Assembly: GCF_016808095.1 (NCBI RefSeq)
Contig: NC_068974.1
Coordinates: forward strand, 16,120,001 to 16,184,000
Direction: 5' to 3'
Length of the DNA stretch: 64,000 bases
DNA from: Vigna angularis
Lineage: Eukaryota > Streptophyta > Magnoliopsida > Fabales > Fabaceae
Shown here: positions 21,726 to 33,887 of the stretch, piece after piece
How the letters are laid out: the number at the start of each line of letters is the position of its first letter
Numbering within the stretch: the first letter of the stretch is position 1
The notes under the pieces: model-generated
Database searches by the model: none
What the model saw: the letters and a program-made list of their open reading frames with translations, nothing else
Told to the model about the DNA's origin: nothing
Translations under genes and position numbers: made by a program

Positions 21726-22596
21726 AGAAAAATCTCAATCACCATGAAGAGTGTTCCAGAAAAGAAAAAGAAAATCAATTAGGGTGAATTGAAAAAATTT
21801 CCAGAAAATTAGGAATAAAAATTCCTGTGACTGAAGCACTGCAGCAGATTCCTGAATATGCTAAATTTTTGAAGGAACTCCTCAAAAGAAAGAAATATTT
21901 AAAGGACGAAACAATGGAGATACAGGAAGAATGCAGTGTGATTTTACAAAAGGCACTCCCTCCTAAGGTTGAAGATCCAGGATGTTTCACCATTCCTTGT
22001 ATTATTGGGAAACATAAAATAGGGAAAGCCCTAATTGATTTCGGGTCCAGTATTAATTTGATGCCCTTATTTGTTCTTGAAAAGGTTGGTGGTCTTGAAG
22101 TCAAACCTGCAAAGATGACTCTGTTTATGGCTGATGGATCCACCAAAAGCCCTATGGTGCACTGGAGGATGTAATGATTCAAATTGACAATCTCAGATTC
22201 TTGGTAGATTTTGTGATAATGGAGATGGGGTAAGATTTGGAGATCCCTATTATTCTTGGGAGGCCGTTCATGAAAACGGCCAAGGTAATCATTAATGTGG
22301 ATGATGGAACTATGGCACTTAAAGACCAAGAAGAGGAGGTGATTTACAATGTCTTCAATGCTGAGCAACCAATCCAGGTGAAGAAGACTAGTCTTAGGAC
22401 TTCAAGGGGAGGTACACCAGAGACGAGTACTAAAGCTGCCAAGCCAGGTAAGGAAGGTAAAAATTGTTTTTTGACACAGGTACAACTAGAAGAAAAAGAT
22501 AGCAAAGGAGCAAGTGTTCATCAAGATTCTCTGGAGAAACATGAAGAACTGAAACCAGGATTACCAATGAGGTTTAACAAAAAAGTTTTGGGTTGT
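21726..22596 (+). pseudogene. Aspartic protease region of element A, left part
   Basis: A different frame from gag. It includes IPEYAKFLKELL, the retropepsin motif ALIDFGSSINLMPL (catalytic D-F-G-S, normally D-L-G-A in this group) and [21 protein letters not shown] stop near 22172 and one at about 22230 break the frame, and a 1-bp indel lies near 22580. B1 is inserted at 22596. After it the frame resumes with KELKADELREIESPTS and stops at 32183-32185. No RT follows. Confidence 0.8.
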
Positions 22597-24086
22597 TGAT
22601 GGACAAATTTATGAACACCGAAAACGGCGCCACAAACTTGTTTAACAATCGGCAAGTGTGACCGAATCGTATCAAGTAATAAACTCGGTAAGACCAAGTA
22701 TCGTTTTCCCAAAGGACTCACGGCCTAGTTAGTTATCTGATTTGTTGATTATTTAAGATTTGTGAACGATTGATTGTAGTTTTAAATGCAAAAGATAGTA
22801 ATTAAACATGTATGCATGAATGTGATCAATGGCAAAAAGAGTAAAACAAACACGGAATGAATTATATGAACTCGGTAAGACCAAGTATCGTTTTCCCAAA
22901 GGACTCACGGCCTAGTTAGTTATCTGATTTGTTGATTATTTAAGATTTGTGAACGATTGATTGTAGTTTTAAATGCAAAAGACAGTAATTAAACATGTAT
23001 GCATGAATGTGATCAATGGCAAAAAGAGTAAAACAAACACGGAATGAATTATATGAATGAGTATGTTGTTGGGGTTTATCAATTTCATCTTATCCACTCT
23101 CATATACTTTAGGAATTCAACAATCTTTTCATCAATGTTAATTCCACTCTCTAAATTACCCTGTCTAGAAGACCTATCCTTAATTACGAGTTCATACGAT
23201 TCCTAGCATTCCTAGTAATTAATTTTGAAGTGTAGGAGCTTAACGGCAACCAATATACTATTGGGAGAAATTCCCCGGATCTAGACTTTCCCGTACGTTC
23301 CCATATCGACAAAATCAATGATCATGACAATCAATGAGTTAAACACTGCATGCTTTGAGCAAAGAGGAAAAACCCTAACAATTAATCAAAGAAAGCATGT
23401 ATCTCAAATAAGATTTTTAAACACAGATTCCATATATGAGAGTTTCACAAGATTACATTGATTCCCCAACAACAATACAAGGTTTAGTTCACCATATTCA
23501 TGGTGAATCTAGATGAACAATAATGAAAGAATGAAAGATAAAACCCTAGAAAGGTAGAGAGGTAGCCTGAGCATCCAAGATCTTCCTTCAAAGGGGTGGA
23601 AAAGAGAGTGTTTGTTTCGTCCCAACCAAAGATACAAACCCTAGGAAAACCTAAAGCTTATATACTATTTGTAAATTACAGAAAATTAGGCCTAAGTCCA
23701 TAAAAGTGCCGCTCAACGGTAAACTACCGCTCAGCGGTAAGTGCGCGAGCTCGATTCTTCCCTTCAGCGGCCATTTCACCCCTAAGTGGAGCTAACGTGG
23801 GTTTCTGAGTGCCGCTCAGCGGTAAACTGCCGCTGAGCGGTGGTTGCGGCTTCTCCTTTTGCACTTTTTGATGTCTTTTCTGATTCCCTTTCTGTTCTTC
23901 TTCACTTCTTTCACCAAATTCACCTTAAAACCTGCATTAAACACTGAAATGAAGCATAAACCTGTCCAGCTCTCTTATTTCTGAAAATATAACCAAAAAC
24001 ATGATTTCAAGCTAGTTTCTAAGTGTTAAAGGTTGCTTTTAGTATCAAATTTAAGCATGAAAATAACAGTTTTTCAACTATTATCA
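22597..24086 (-). repeat. 3' LTR of B1 with internal 187-bp tandem duplication
   Basis: 1490 bp against 1303 bp for the 5' copy. The excess is a direct repeat of 187 bp (the word AACTCGGTAAGACC starts at 22682 and again at 22869). On the minus strand the LTR starts TGATAATAGTTGAAAAACTG and ends TTTGTCCATCA. Palindromic boxes CCGCTCAGCGG/CCGCTGAGCGG lie at about 23720-23845. Confidence 0.9.
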
Positions 24087-25312
24087 CATCCCCAAACTTA
24101 GAACTTTGCTTGTCCTCAAGCAAACAAAATGTAACTCAATCTTTTACCAATCTATACAATGGTTCACTCCATTCAAAATCCTCTTTTCAAGATAAGTAAA
24201 AACTTCAATCAAACTCATGACAAAGATTTCAATCAAGATGTGCACATGCTTTGGGTGTTCACAAAATCACTTAATATCCAACAAATGCTATTTTTCAGGA
24301 ATGATCAATCAACTAAGCATGGATGTTCATGTGCTCATGGAATATTTCCTCACTAGGTAAAGTGTTTCACTCAAACACAAGTGTATAAGAGGTAATCACT
24401 CATTCGCTCTACTATCACATTGTCACATGAATTGACTTTGCCTTTCATTTAACCACAATCAAATAAATTCACAAGCATGCATTATCACAAGGACTTTTTC
24501 TATGGCTTATAATGTGGCTGGGCTAACAAGAAAATTGGTTTTTCTAGATCACAAAACCCTTGAGTTAAGAGAATCATATAAACACAATCTTTCTTACTTT
24601 CCTAACTTTCCTTTGCATTGAGCTCTGCTTTTTCTTTTCTTTCTTTCTATTTTTCTTTTGCTTTTCACATATTTACTTCTTAGCTCTTAGCTCAATGCTT
24701 TCAATTTCCCTTTCTATTTTCCAACAACCCCAAACTTGAACATTTGTCAATACCACATAATATTTTCTACTTAACTCAAGGTAAAGCTTTTCAATAAGGG
24801 TTTTCAAATCATGTTCAAGGCTAAGGGTTCAAAGGATAGAACACAAAGTGTTCTCTTTTAGTGGCTAATTTCATGAAATTTGGCTAATATAAGGGTTTCC
24901 AACAAACGGCCTTGATCATATAATGCAAACAAGCAATTGATTCAATCATAGAAAACCTGGGCAAAGTTATTCATGCTTCCAACGTAATAGCACTCAATCA
25001 CAATAACTCTGGAGCTCAAAACCTCACATATAAGCTCATTCACATTTGACATACACATCCTGCTTAATATCACAATCACAATCACAATAACTTGCATTTG
25101 TTCACAAAGCTTGTGAATCACCTGTATAAGCATGTAATGTGCCCATCTCAAAATCAATCCATATCACAACATCATTCAAGCATTACTTATCAAACATTCA
25201 CAATCATCAGCAAACCATCATAACAGATAAAGTTTCCAATTGAGTACATCAAACCCTAAACAAAAACACAAATAAATAGGTTCAGAAAATCAAACAAAAA
25301 CATAAATAAATC
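24087..25312 (-). other. 3' non-coding region of B1
   Basis: Between integrase and the 3' LTR. There is no ORF of note, and the env-position ORF present in A is absent. It is homologous to 35190-36401 (B2) and 55309-56520 (B3). At the LTR edge (24087-24120) the minus strand reads GCTTGAGGACAAGCAAAG and then TTTGGGGATG, the polypurine tract. Confidence 0.7.
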
Positions 25313-25363
25313 AACTGGGTTGCCTCCCAGGTAGCGCTTGTTTAACGTCACGAGCCTGACCCA
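25313..25363 (-). promoter_or_regulatory. Conserved post-pol motif of Athila-like elements (B1 copy)
   Basis: About 50 bp just after pol: minus strand GTCAGGCTCGTGACGTTAAA, then AAGCGCTACCTGGGAGGCAA, then CCCAGTT. It is repeated nearly unchanged in A (twice), B2 and B3 (twice). CTGGG-AGGCAA-CCCAG can form a hairpin. Its function is unknown to me. Confidence 0.6.
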
Positions 25364-25365
25364 AA

Positions 25366-28300
25366 ATTTCAAGGATCAACCAACTGCATCATTGTGGACA
25401 ACTGTTGCACTTCTCCCCCTAAATAAGGTTTGAGACGTTGACCATTCACCACCCAGCTTCTTTGTGGATCATCAGCGGCTGGATTAAATATTTCAATTGC
25501 TCCATGTGGATGCACTCCTTTTACTACAAATGGTCCTGACAATTTTGTCTTCAATTTTCCAGGGAATATCTTCAATCTTGAATTGAATAATAATACCTGT
25601 TGTCCTGGATTAAAAACTTTATTTACCAACTTTCTGTCATGATAGAATTTGATTTTATCTTTATAAGCCTTGGATGAATCATATGCATGTAATCGCATTT
25701 CTTCAAGCTCTAGAATCTGCCTTCTGCGTGTGCTTTAAGTTTCATGAGGATCAAAATTCAAAAATTTCAAAGCCCACAGCGCTTTATGCTCCAATTCTAC
25801 TGGCAAATGTCATGCTTTCCCATAGACTAATTGAAACGGTGATAATCCCATAGACGTTTTCATTGTCGTTCTATAAGCCCAAAGAGCATCATCCAGCTTT
25901 AGTGACCAATCCTTTCTTGATGATGTCTCTATTTTTTCTAGGATCCTCTTTATTTCTCTGTTAGATACCTCAGCTTGTCCATTGGTTTGTGGATGATAAG
26001 GTGCAGCTACCTTATGTTTCACTCCATAATGTTTGAGTACTTTTTCTAGCTGATAATTGCAAAAATGAGATCCCCCATCACTAATTAACACTCTTGGAGT
26101 TCCAAAACGTGAAAATATCTACTTCTTCAGAAATTTAATTATTGTGCGAGCATCATTTTTAGGACAAGCCAATGCTTCCACCCATTTACTCACATAATCC
26201 ACTGCCACCAAAATATACTCATTGTTGAAAGATGAAGGAAAGGGTCCCACAAAGTCAATACCCTAACAATCAAAAATCTCAACCTCTAAAATGCCTTGTA
26301 ATGGCATCTCATGACGTTTAGTGATTGTCCCTGCTCTTTGACACTTATCACAATTTTTAGCATGATTATGAGCATCTTTAAATAAAGTTGGCCAATAAAA
26401 CCCTGATTGAAGAACTTTTGCTGCTGTTCTTTCTCCATTAAAATGTCCCTCGTAAGGTGAATCATGACAATGCCAAAGAATCCCTTCTGCTTCTTCATTT
26501 GTCACACATATCCTCAAAAGATTATCTGCTCCAATCTTGAACAAATACGGATCATCCCAAACAAAATGATTGGCATCATGCAAAAATTTCTTTCTTTGTT
26601 GCCATGTTAAATCTCTTGGCATGACCCTTGCAGCTTTGAAATTAGCCATATCAGCAAACTATGGCCTCTGCTGAATATACATGAGTGCTTCATCTGAAAA
26701 AGACTCCCAGATCTCTGATTCCTTCCTAGTAACCTCCTTGTTGACTAATCGTGATAAATGATCAGCAACCAAATTCTCACTCCCTTTCTTATCACGGATC
26801 TCCACATCAAATTCTTGCAAGAGTAGTACCCATCTAATTAGACGTGGCTTAGAATCTGGCTTTGTCAACAAGTACTTGATAGCTGCATGATCTATATAAA
26901 TAATCACCTTAGACCCAATCAGATAAGGTCTAAATTTTTCTAGAGCATACACTATAGCTAGAAATTCTTTTTCTGTGGTAGCATAATTCAATTGAGCATC
27001 ATTCAGAACTTTGTTGGCATAATAAATTGGATGAAAAATCTGCTCTGTTCGTTGGCCAAGAACAACTCCTATTGCATAATCACTTGCATCACACATTAGC
27101 TCGAAATTTTTATTCCAATCTGGAGCTATAATCACTGGCGCTGACACTAATTTGCTCTTCAATATATCAAAAGCTTTCAAACATTCTTTATTCATCACAA
27201 AAGAAGCGTCCTTCATAAGAAGATTACTCAATGGTTTGGCAATTTTTGAGAAATCTTTAATGAATCTTCTATAAAATCCAGCATGACCTAGAAAACTTCT
27301 GATTCCCCTTACATTTGTCGGTGGAGGTAATTTCTCAATGACTTCCACTTTTGCTTTATCTACCTCAATCCCTTTAGCCGAAATTCTATGTCCCAGCACA
27401 ATTCCTTCCTTCACCATAAAATGACATTTCTCCCAATTAAGAACAAGATTTGTTTGAACACATCTTTTGAGAACAATATCCAAATTCGCCAAACACCTTT
27501 GGAAAGAATTTCCAAAGACTGAAAAATCAATCATGAAGACTTCAATACACTTTTCTAAGAGATCTGTGAAAATTGCCTGCATACACCTTTGAAAAGTAGC
27601 TGGAGCATTACACAATCCAAATGGCATCTTCCTATAAGCAAAAATACCAAAAGGACAAGTAAAAGTTGTCTTCTCTTGATCTTTTGGATCTACCACAATT
27701 TGATTGTATCCAAAATATCCATCTAAGAAGCAATAGAAAGCTTGACTTGCTAATCTTTCTAACATCTGGTCCATGAAAGGAAGAGGAAAATGATCCTTCC
27801 TAGTGGCTTTATTTAACTTTCTGTAATCAATGCACATCCTCCATCCAGTAACTGTCCGAGTGGGAATAAGTTCATTCTTATCATTGTGAATTACTGTCAT
27901 GTCGCCTTTCTTTGGAACCACCTGAACTGGACTTACCCATTCGCTATCAGAGATTGGATAAATAATACCAGCTTCTAAAAGTTTCAACACTTCTTTTCTG
28001 ACCACCTCCTTCATTACAGGGTTTAACCTTCTTTGTGGTTGAGCACTCGGTCTATAATCCTCTTCCATAAAAATCTTATGCATACAATAAGTTGGGCTAA
28101 TACCTTTAAGATCTGATATTGACCACCCAATTGCTCCTTTATTTGCCTTCAGAATTTCTATCAATTGTTCTTCTTCTTGTAGAGACAATGAATTACTAAT
28201 AATAACTGGCTTTTTTTCATCTTCTTCTAGAAAAACATACTTCAGATGTGCTGGGAGTCTTTTTAATTCTGGCTTCTTTACTTTGACTTCTTCTTCCTTC

Positions 28301-28880
28301 TCAGTTATTTCAAATTTTGTATCTTCCACTTGAATCTTCTTCAATGTTTCCAATTCCATTACGCATTCTTCAACTAATCTTTCTTCTCCTTCATCTAGAT
28401 CTTCACAAGCGTCAATAAGAGTTCTTTCTAATGGAGAAACAGGCCTCACCATCTTTTCTTGTATCATACAAACTTCATCAAGTTCGTCAAATTGAAAACA
28501 TGCCTTATCATCATTTGGATATGTCATGGCTTTGAATACGTCAAAAGTGACTTCTTCATCATGAACTCTTAATTTCAACTTACCATTCTCCACATCAATT
28601 AAAACTCTAGCAGTCTTCATAAAAGGTCTCCCAAGAATGAGAGGTACATCACTATTCCCTTCCATCTCCATTACAATAAAATCTACTGGGAATACAAACT
28701 TATCAACCTTCACTAACACATCTTCAACCACTCCATATGGATATTTAAGAGATCTATCTGTTAGTTAAAGAGCCATTCTGGTAGGTTTGATTTCCAATCC
28801 CTCAATTTGTTTACACATAGATAGCATCATTAAATTAATGCTAGCTCCCAAATCAATCAATGCTCTTCAACCTTCCAAGT
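25366..28880 (-). pseudogene. Pol of B1: protease, reverse transcriptase, RNase H, integrase
   Basis: One continuous frame on the minus strand from about 28760 to 25369. In order: protease C-terminal part ([20 protein letters not shown]), RT ([57 protein letters not shown]), RNase H ([39 protein letters not shown]), integrase zinc-binding region ([20 protein letters not shown]) and D,D,E core ([31 protein letters not shown]). Nonsense codons interrupt it at 26659, 26263, 26119, 25810 and 25735, plus one near 28765. The RT catalytic motif reads FMIDF instead of FMDDF. Part of the protease (catalytic Asp) lies across a small deletion near 28905. Confidence 0.9.
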
Positions 28881-28883
28881 CTC

Positions 28884-30521
28884 CTATGGTGCACGGAGTA
28901 TTGAAACTCCTGGATCTTTAAGCTTAGGAGGTACTTTTTGTATGATCGCACTGCAATTACCCTGTATTTGGATAGTCTCCTTCTCAATATACTTATTCTT
29001 CTTTGTAAGGAGTTCCTTCAAAAATTTTGCATATGCTGGCATCTGTTGCAATGCTTCAGAGAATGCTATAGTAATCTCCAACTTTTTAAACAACTTCATG
29101 AATCTTTCCAACTGTTTTTCTTTCTCCTTCCTTGAAATATTCTTTGGATAAGGAAGTGGTTTTTCAAATTCTCTCTCTTTTTTTCTCTCATCTTTCTCTT
29201 CTCTCTCTTTTTCTTCTTTCTTTTTATCTTCTTCTTCTTTTTTCTCTCTCTCAACTCTTTCTTTCCACTCACAAGTCTCTTTTTCACTCTCATTTTCTTT
29301 TTCCTCTCTTTTTCTTTCCTCTAACACCTTACCACTTCTGGTCACAATAATCTTACACTCCTTTTTAAGATTATCAGTTTTCATCTTGTCAACTATTCGC
29401 TCAACATAAGTCTTCATATTTTGAAATGCAACTTCCACATTCTTACAATAAGATTCATTCGTTTTCAAGAATTGTTGAAAGGTTTCGTCTAGTTTTGTTG
29501 TCTTCCTAGATGGAGTAGGTTGCATTTGCCATGTTTGCTGCTGCTATTGAACCATTAAAACCTTTTATATCTCCTGTGGTAATTGAGAGAGTTGCATAAT
29601 TACTTCTTCCAACTGCTGAAAAATAATCTTAATTTGTGCTAACAAGGCGTCATAGGTTTGCAGCTGTAGAACTTCTTTTTGTTGACTAAGATCTTCTCTT
29701 TCACTATTCAAATCATCATTACTAGTAGCCATATTATCAATGATTTCTGTAGCTTCTTCTGGAGTTTTCCATTTGATGTTCCCTCCAGTTGTGGCGTCAA
29801 GCATCATCTTGGTTTGAGACCCAAGACCTGTAAGAAAAGCCAAGACTACCTCCCCCTCGTCAAAACCATGTGTGAGAGTTTTTCTCAGTAAGCTTTTAAA
29901 TCTATCCCATGCATGACCTAGTGATTCCTCCATACCTTGCCTGAAAGTTGTAATCTCTTGCTTTCCTTTATTTACCTTTGATTGTGGAAAGTATTTGTTT
30001 AGGAATTTTGTTACCACCTCTTCCCACTCTGTAAAACTTCCTTCTGGAAAAGAATTTAACCAAATCTTAGCGTTGCCTCCTAGTGAGAATGGAAACAAGC
30101 TAAGTTTGATTGCATCGTCCGACACCCCATTTATCTTGACTGTGTTACAAATCTCGTTAAATGTGGTGAGGTGCTCATATGGGCTTTCGTGAGACAACCC
30201 ATTAAACTGGTTACTCTTAACCAATTGGATTAGTGCTGGTTTCACCTCCATATTTGCTACATTGACTCTTGGTCTTGCTATGCTGTTGAAGTGTTGAGGT
30301 CCAGCTACATTTGTATAATCAGCAAGAGTTCGTCTATTGTTCTCCATATTTTCAATGCTATGGTCAGATTTCTGTGGTGATGGTTGTAACAGAGTTTCTG
30401 GAGAAGGAAAGAGTTCTCTAGATGTTCTGATTCTTCTCCTCCGTCTACTCTCGTCCAAACCTTCAAGAAGAGGATCTACAGTTTTCTTGCACCTTGTTCG
30501 GATTACTTCCTGCATACACAA
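28884..30521 (-). pseudogene. Gag of B1
   Basis: The minus-strand frame from 30521 (MCMQEVIRTR) holds the gag core LIQLVKSNQFNGLS, YEHLTTFNEICNTV, FPFSLGGNAKIWLNSFP, AWDRFKSLLRKTLTHGF and GGNIKWKTPEEATEII. Stops at 29565-29567 and shortly after (about 29547) interrupt it. The same frame continues at 29525 with a coiled, Glu/Lys-rich stretch (29160-29350) and ends KDPGVSILRAP at 28884, where a small deletion shifts it out of frame with the protease. It is a capsid-type structural protein. Confidence 0.85.
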
Positions 30522-30810
30522 GAAAACAAATCCCTAAAAGAATTGGTTAGCACAAAAAGATATAAAAGAAGATAAAATAAAAAAAGAAAAATAAAAACAG
30601 AAAACAGAAAAATAAAATAAAATAAAATAAAATAATAACCAAAAAAATAAACAGAAAAATAAAAACAAAAAAAATATAAACTGAAAAAATATAAATAGAA
30701 AATAAAAATTCGAAATTTAAATTAAAAATTCAAAAACAAGTCAAAGATACTCAATAATCAAACAAATAAACTAGTTAAACCACGAGTCCTCGGCAACAGC
30801 GCCAAAAACT
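30522..30810 (-). other. B1 leader and primer-binding site
   Basis: A/T-rich leader made of AAAATAAAATA-type repeats (30590-30720). On the minus strand the primer site TTGGCGCTGTTGCCGAGGA ends at about 30807, adjacent to the 5' LTR, and carries the same changes as in A. Confidence 0.65.
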
Positions 30811-32113
30811 TGATGGACAAATTTATGAACACCGAAAATGGCGCCACAAACTTGTTTAACAATCGGCAAGTGTGACCGAATCGTATCAAGTAATAAACTC
30901 GGTAAGACCAAGTATCGTTTTCCCAAAGGACTCACGGCCTAGTTAGTTATCTGATTTGTTGATTATTTAAGATTTGTGAACGATTGATTGTAGTTTTAAA
31001 TGCAAAAGACAGTAATTAAACATGTATGCATGAATGTGATCAATGGCAAAAAGAGTAAAACAAACACGGAATGAATTATATGAATGAGTATGTTGTTGGG
31101 GTTTATCAATTTCATCTTATCCACTCTCATATACTTTAGGAATTCAACAATCTTTTCATCAATGTTAATGCCACTCTCTAAATTACCCTGTCTAGAAGGC
31201 CTATCCTTAATTACGAGTTCATACGATTCCTAGCATTCCTAGTAATTAATTTTGAAGTGTAGGAGCTTAACGGCAACCAATATACTATTGGGAGAAATTC
31301 CCCGGATCTAGACTTTCCCGTACGTTCCCATATCGACAAAATCAATGATCATGACAATGAATGAGTTAAACACTGCATGCTTTGAGCAAAGAGGAAAAAC
31401 CCTAACAATTAATCAAAGAAAGCATGTATCTCAAATAAGATTTTTAAACACAGATTCCATATATGAGAGTTTCACAAGATTACATTGATTCCCCAACAAC
31501 AATACAAGGTTTAGTTCACCATATTCATGGTGAATCTAGATGAACAATAATGAAAGAATGAAAGATAAAACCCTAGAAAGGTAGAGAGGTAGCCTGAGCA
31601 TCCAAGATCTTCCTTCAAAGGGGTGGAAAAGAGAGTGTTTGTTTCGTCCCAACCAAAGATACAAACCCTAGGAAAACCTAAAGCTTATATACTATTTGTA
31701 AATTACAGAAAATTAGGCCTAAGTCCATAAAAGTGCCGCTCAACGGTAAACTACCGCTCAGCGGTAAGTGCGCGAGCTCGATTCTTCCCTTCAGCGGCCA
31801 TTTCACCCCTAAGTGGAGCTAACGTGGGTTTCTGAGTGCCGCTCAGCGGTAAACTGCCGCTGAGCGGTGGTTGCGGCTTCTCCTTTTGCACTTTTTGATG
31901 TCTTTTCTGATTCCCTTTATGTTCTTCTTCACTTCTTTCACCAAATTCACCTTAAAACCTGCATAAAACACTGAAATCAAGCATAAACCTGTCCAGCTCT
32001 CTTATTTCTGAAAATATAACCAAAAACATGATTTCAAGCTAGTTTCTAAGTGTTAAAGGTTGCTTTTAGTATCAAATTTAAGCATGAAAATAACAGTTTT
32101 TCAACTGTTATCA
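30811..32113 (-). repeat. 5' LTR of B1
   Basis: 1303 bp. Minus strand starts TGATAACAGTTGAAAAACTG and ends TTTGTCCATCA. A minus-strand TATA-like TATATAAG lies at 31684-31691. It lacks the 187-bp duplication of the 3' copy. Confidence 0.9.
31684..31691 (-). promoter_or_regulatory. Putative TATA box in the 5' LTR of B1
   Basis: Minus-strand TATATAAG. The same motif occurs at matching positions in the 5' LTRs of B2 (42722-42729) and B3 (59826-59833). Assigned by motif only. Confidence 0.4.
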
Positions 32114-33016
32114 GTTGTTAAAGAACTCAAAGCTGATGAACTAAGAGAGATTGAATCTCCAACTTCAAGGATAACTGAAAGGTAAACAGGAAGTTGCTGA
32201 AGATCAATTAGTGTGGAAAAGGAAAAGATGACACTAAAATGAAAGATGTGACATGAGCTTATTGGGTCAAGCTAGTGACGTTAAAGAAGCGCTTATTGGG
32301 AGGCAACCCATTGTTTTACAAACTTTTATTTGTTTATTTTTTTATTTTATTTTATCAATTATTTTTTGTTTATTTTGTGATTACTCTGGGTCAAGCTAGT
32401 GACGTTAAAGAAACGCTTACTGGGAGGCAACCCAGTGTTCCTACAAACTTTTATTTTGTTTCTTTTATTTTTTTTATTTTATTTTTTGTTTGTGTCTGAT
32501 TCTAGTTTGCCTACTCTGTAAGAGCTGAATGTTTGAGGAGTGAGGAGAGATTAATTGATTGATTTGAGAGTATTGTGAGGACTAGGGAAAAGAAACTGAA
32601 AAATTTTAGGCTGAAATAGTGAACTCAGGGCAGGGCAAAAGCCAAAACAAGTAAAATTAAGAGGGGGTAATAGTATCGCCCGTCCCCCGGGCGCCCCACT
32701 TAGCCCGCCCAAGTGGCGGCACTGCAGATGGGCTCTTTAAGCCCGAAGCTTGGGCGAACTCAGTCCATTCTCACCTTTTTAACTCTAAGGGTTTCGCCCA
32801 AGCCCCCATTCTCTAATTTCCCTCAACCTAGCTCCTCAAAACTCTTCTCCCAAGTGCTCTCTCCACTTTCCCCCTTTCAATTTCACCAAAACCCTAAGAT
32901 TTCACCATTTTTGCACCATCCAAGGATCCAAGTTTGGGGTTTTGAAGGGTGGCAGCTGAGAGCACATTTGTTCTTCCATTGTTTGAGCATTTTCTCTGAT
33001 TTTTGCCGCCAATCAA
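32114..33016 (+). other. Element A: end of protease ORF, conserved motif pair and untranslated leader of the env-position ORF
   Basis: After the stop at 32183-32185 come two copies of the conserved motif (next entry), then 32500-33016. That stretch has CGCCCGTCCCCCGGGCG boxes and CT-rich sequence like a plant 5' UTR, ending at a GT donor (ATCAA|GTAAGT at 33017). Confidence 0.55.
32263..32434 (+). promoter_or_regulatory. Conserved motif of Athila-like elements (two copies in A)
   Basis: Copies at 32263-32310 and 32387-32434: TGGGTCAAGCTAGTGACGTT, AAAGAA(G/A)CGCTTA, then TGGGAGGCAACCCA. This is the same motif as at 25313, 36402, 57143 and 57422, separated here by T-rich sequence. Confidence 0.65.
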
Positions 33017-33429
33017 GTAAGTCATAAGCCCTAAAGCTTTCAATTTATGTAATTTTGACAAAGATGCATGTTCTTGAAAAAGGGTTTGATGGTTAGGGAT
33101 GAAATTGATTGATTTTGTTGATTAGGGCTGTGTAAAACTGTTTTGCCTCTGTTTGAACCAATTAAAGTGTGTTAATTTTAGCTGGGATTGATTAGAAACT
33201 GATTTGGAAAGTGAAAAATTGAAGCAACCGACGCTTGGTAGCACCGCGCGCCGCCCGGGCGTCGGACGTCTGTAACAGCACACGGGTTTTTCTTGTTTCT
33301 AGCTCTGTGGTCCTATGCAAATGGCACTGATGGTTCCCTAATTATCTTGGGAACAATGGTATTGGGCTGTTATATTTTTGGAACTAATGTTTGATGTTTT
33401 TTGGCTTTGTTGTGAATCTCTGTGTGCAG
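33017..33429 (+). other. Probable 5'-UTR intron of the env-position ORF in A
   Basis: Donor CAA|GTAAGTC at 33017, T-rich acceptor ending GTGTGCAG at 33429, two bases before the ATG at 33432. B3 keeps a matching acceptor next to its remnant ATG (about 56662). A CGCCCGGGCG box lies inside at about 33250. Confidence 0.5.
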
Positions 33430-33431
33430 GA

Positions 33432-33887
33432 ATGGCATCCTCATCAAGAAGGAGAGTAAAGACTACAGGCAACAAGAGAAAAGAAAAAGAGCAGTATTAC
33501 TCTCACCAGTTCAGAACGGCTGCCCACGAGAGGTATTTCACCTCAGTGAACGCCAAGAAGGTGCTAATGGAACGTAGGGTAGGAATGATCCCTACTTTGG
33601 CCCCCCAGTTTAGAAGGGAGGTCAACGCCAGAGGCTGGGGGGAACCTGGCCACTTATCTTGCTCCTGCTAGCATCCCTATTGTGAAAGAGTTCTACACTA
33701 ATGCTAAGGCATTACGAGGAGAGCAAGAGACTTATACCAGCTATGTGAGGGGCGAGAAAATTTCCTTTAATGCTGACACCATTAACACTTTTTTGGGCAT
33801 TGACTAGGAACAAGAGCGGTGTTAGTATGAGCGGGCTATGGCTGAAGGGGTTGATTATGAGGATGTGGAGAGGACCCTATGTGTGCC
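33432..33887 (+). pseudogene. Env-position ORF of A ('putative plant transposon protein' family), 5' part
   Basis: It starts MASSSRRRVKTTGNKRKEKE, basic and Ser-rich. A frameshift near 33640 moves to another frame with APASIPIVKEFYTNAKALRG and ISFNADTINTFLGID; a TAG follows at about 33804, then VERTLCV. This resembles the domain family annotated as putative plant transposon protein (PF20167), found between pol and the 3' LTR of Athila-type elements. I see no signal peptide or membrane span, so calling it an envelope is not supported. B2 interrupts it at 33887. Confidence 0.7.

Larger units (their letters stand above)
22597..32113 (-). mobile_element. Athila-like Ty3 element B1 (minus strand)
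   Basis: The complete structure reads right to left: 5' LTR 30811-32113, primer site, gag, protease-RT-RNase H-integrase, 3' non-coding region, 3' LTR 22597-24086. A perfect duplication GTTGT flanks it (22592-22596, 32114-32118). It carries a full pol but many nonsense codons and a damaged RT active site, so it is dead. It is inserted in the protease end of element A. Confidence 0.95.

Noticed and set aside
21395..21778. Phe/Ser-rich minus-strand frame opposite the Glu/Lys-rich gag tail
   Set aside because: Shadow of a purine-rich coding stretch. The same artefact occurs opposite 29100-29350, 40211-40501 and 44465-44768.
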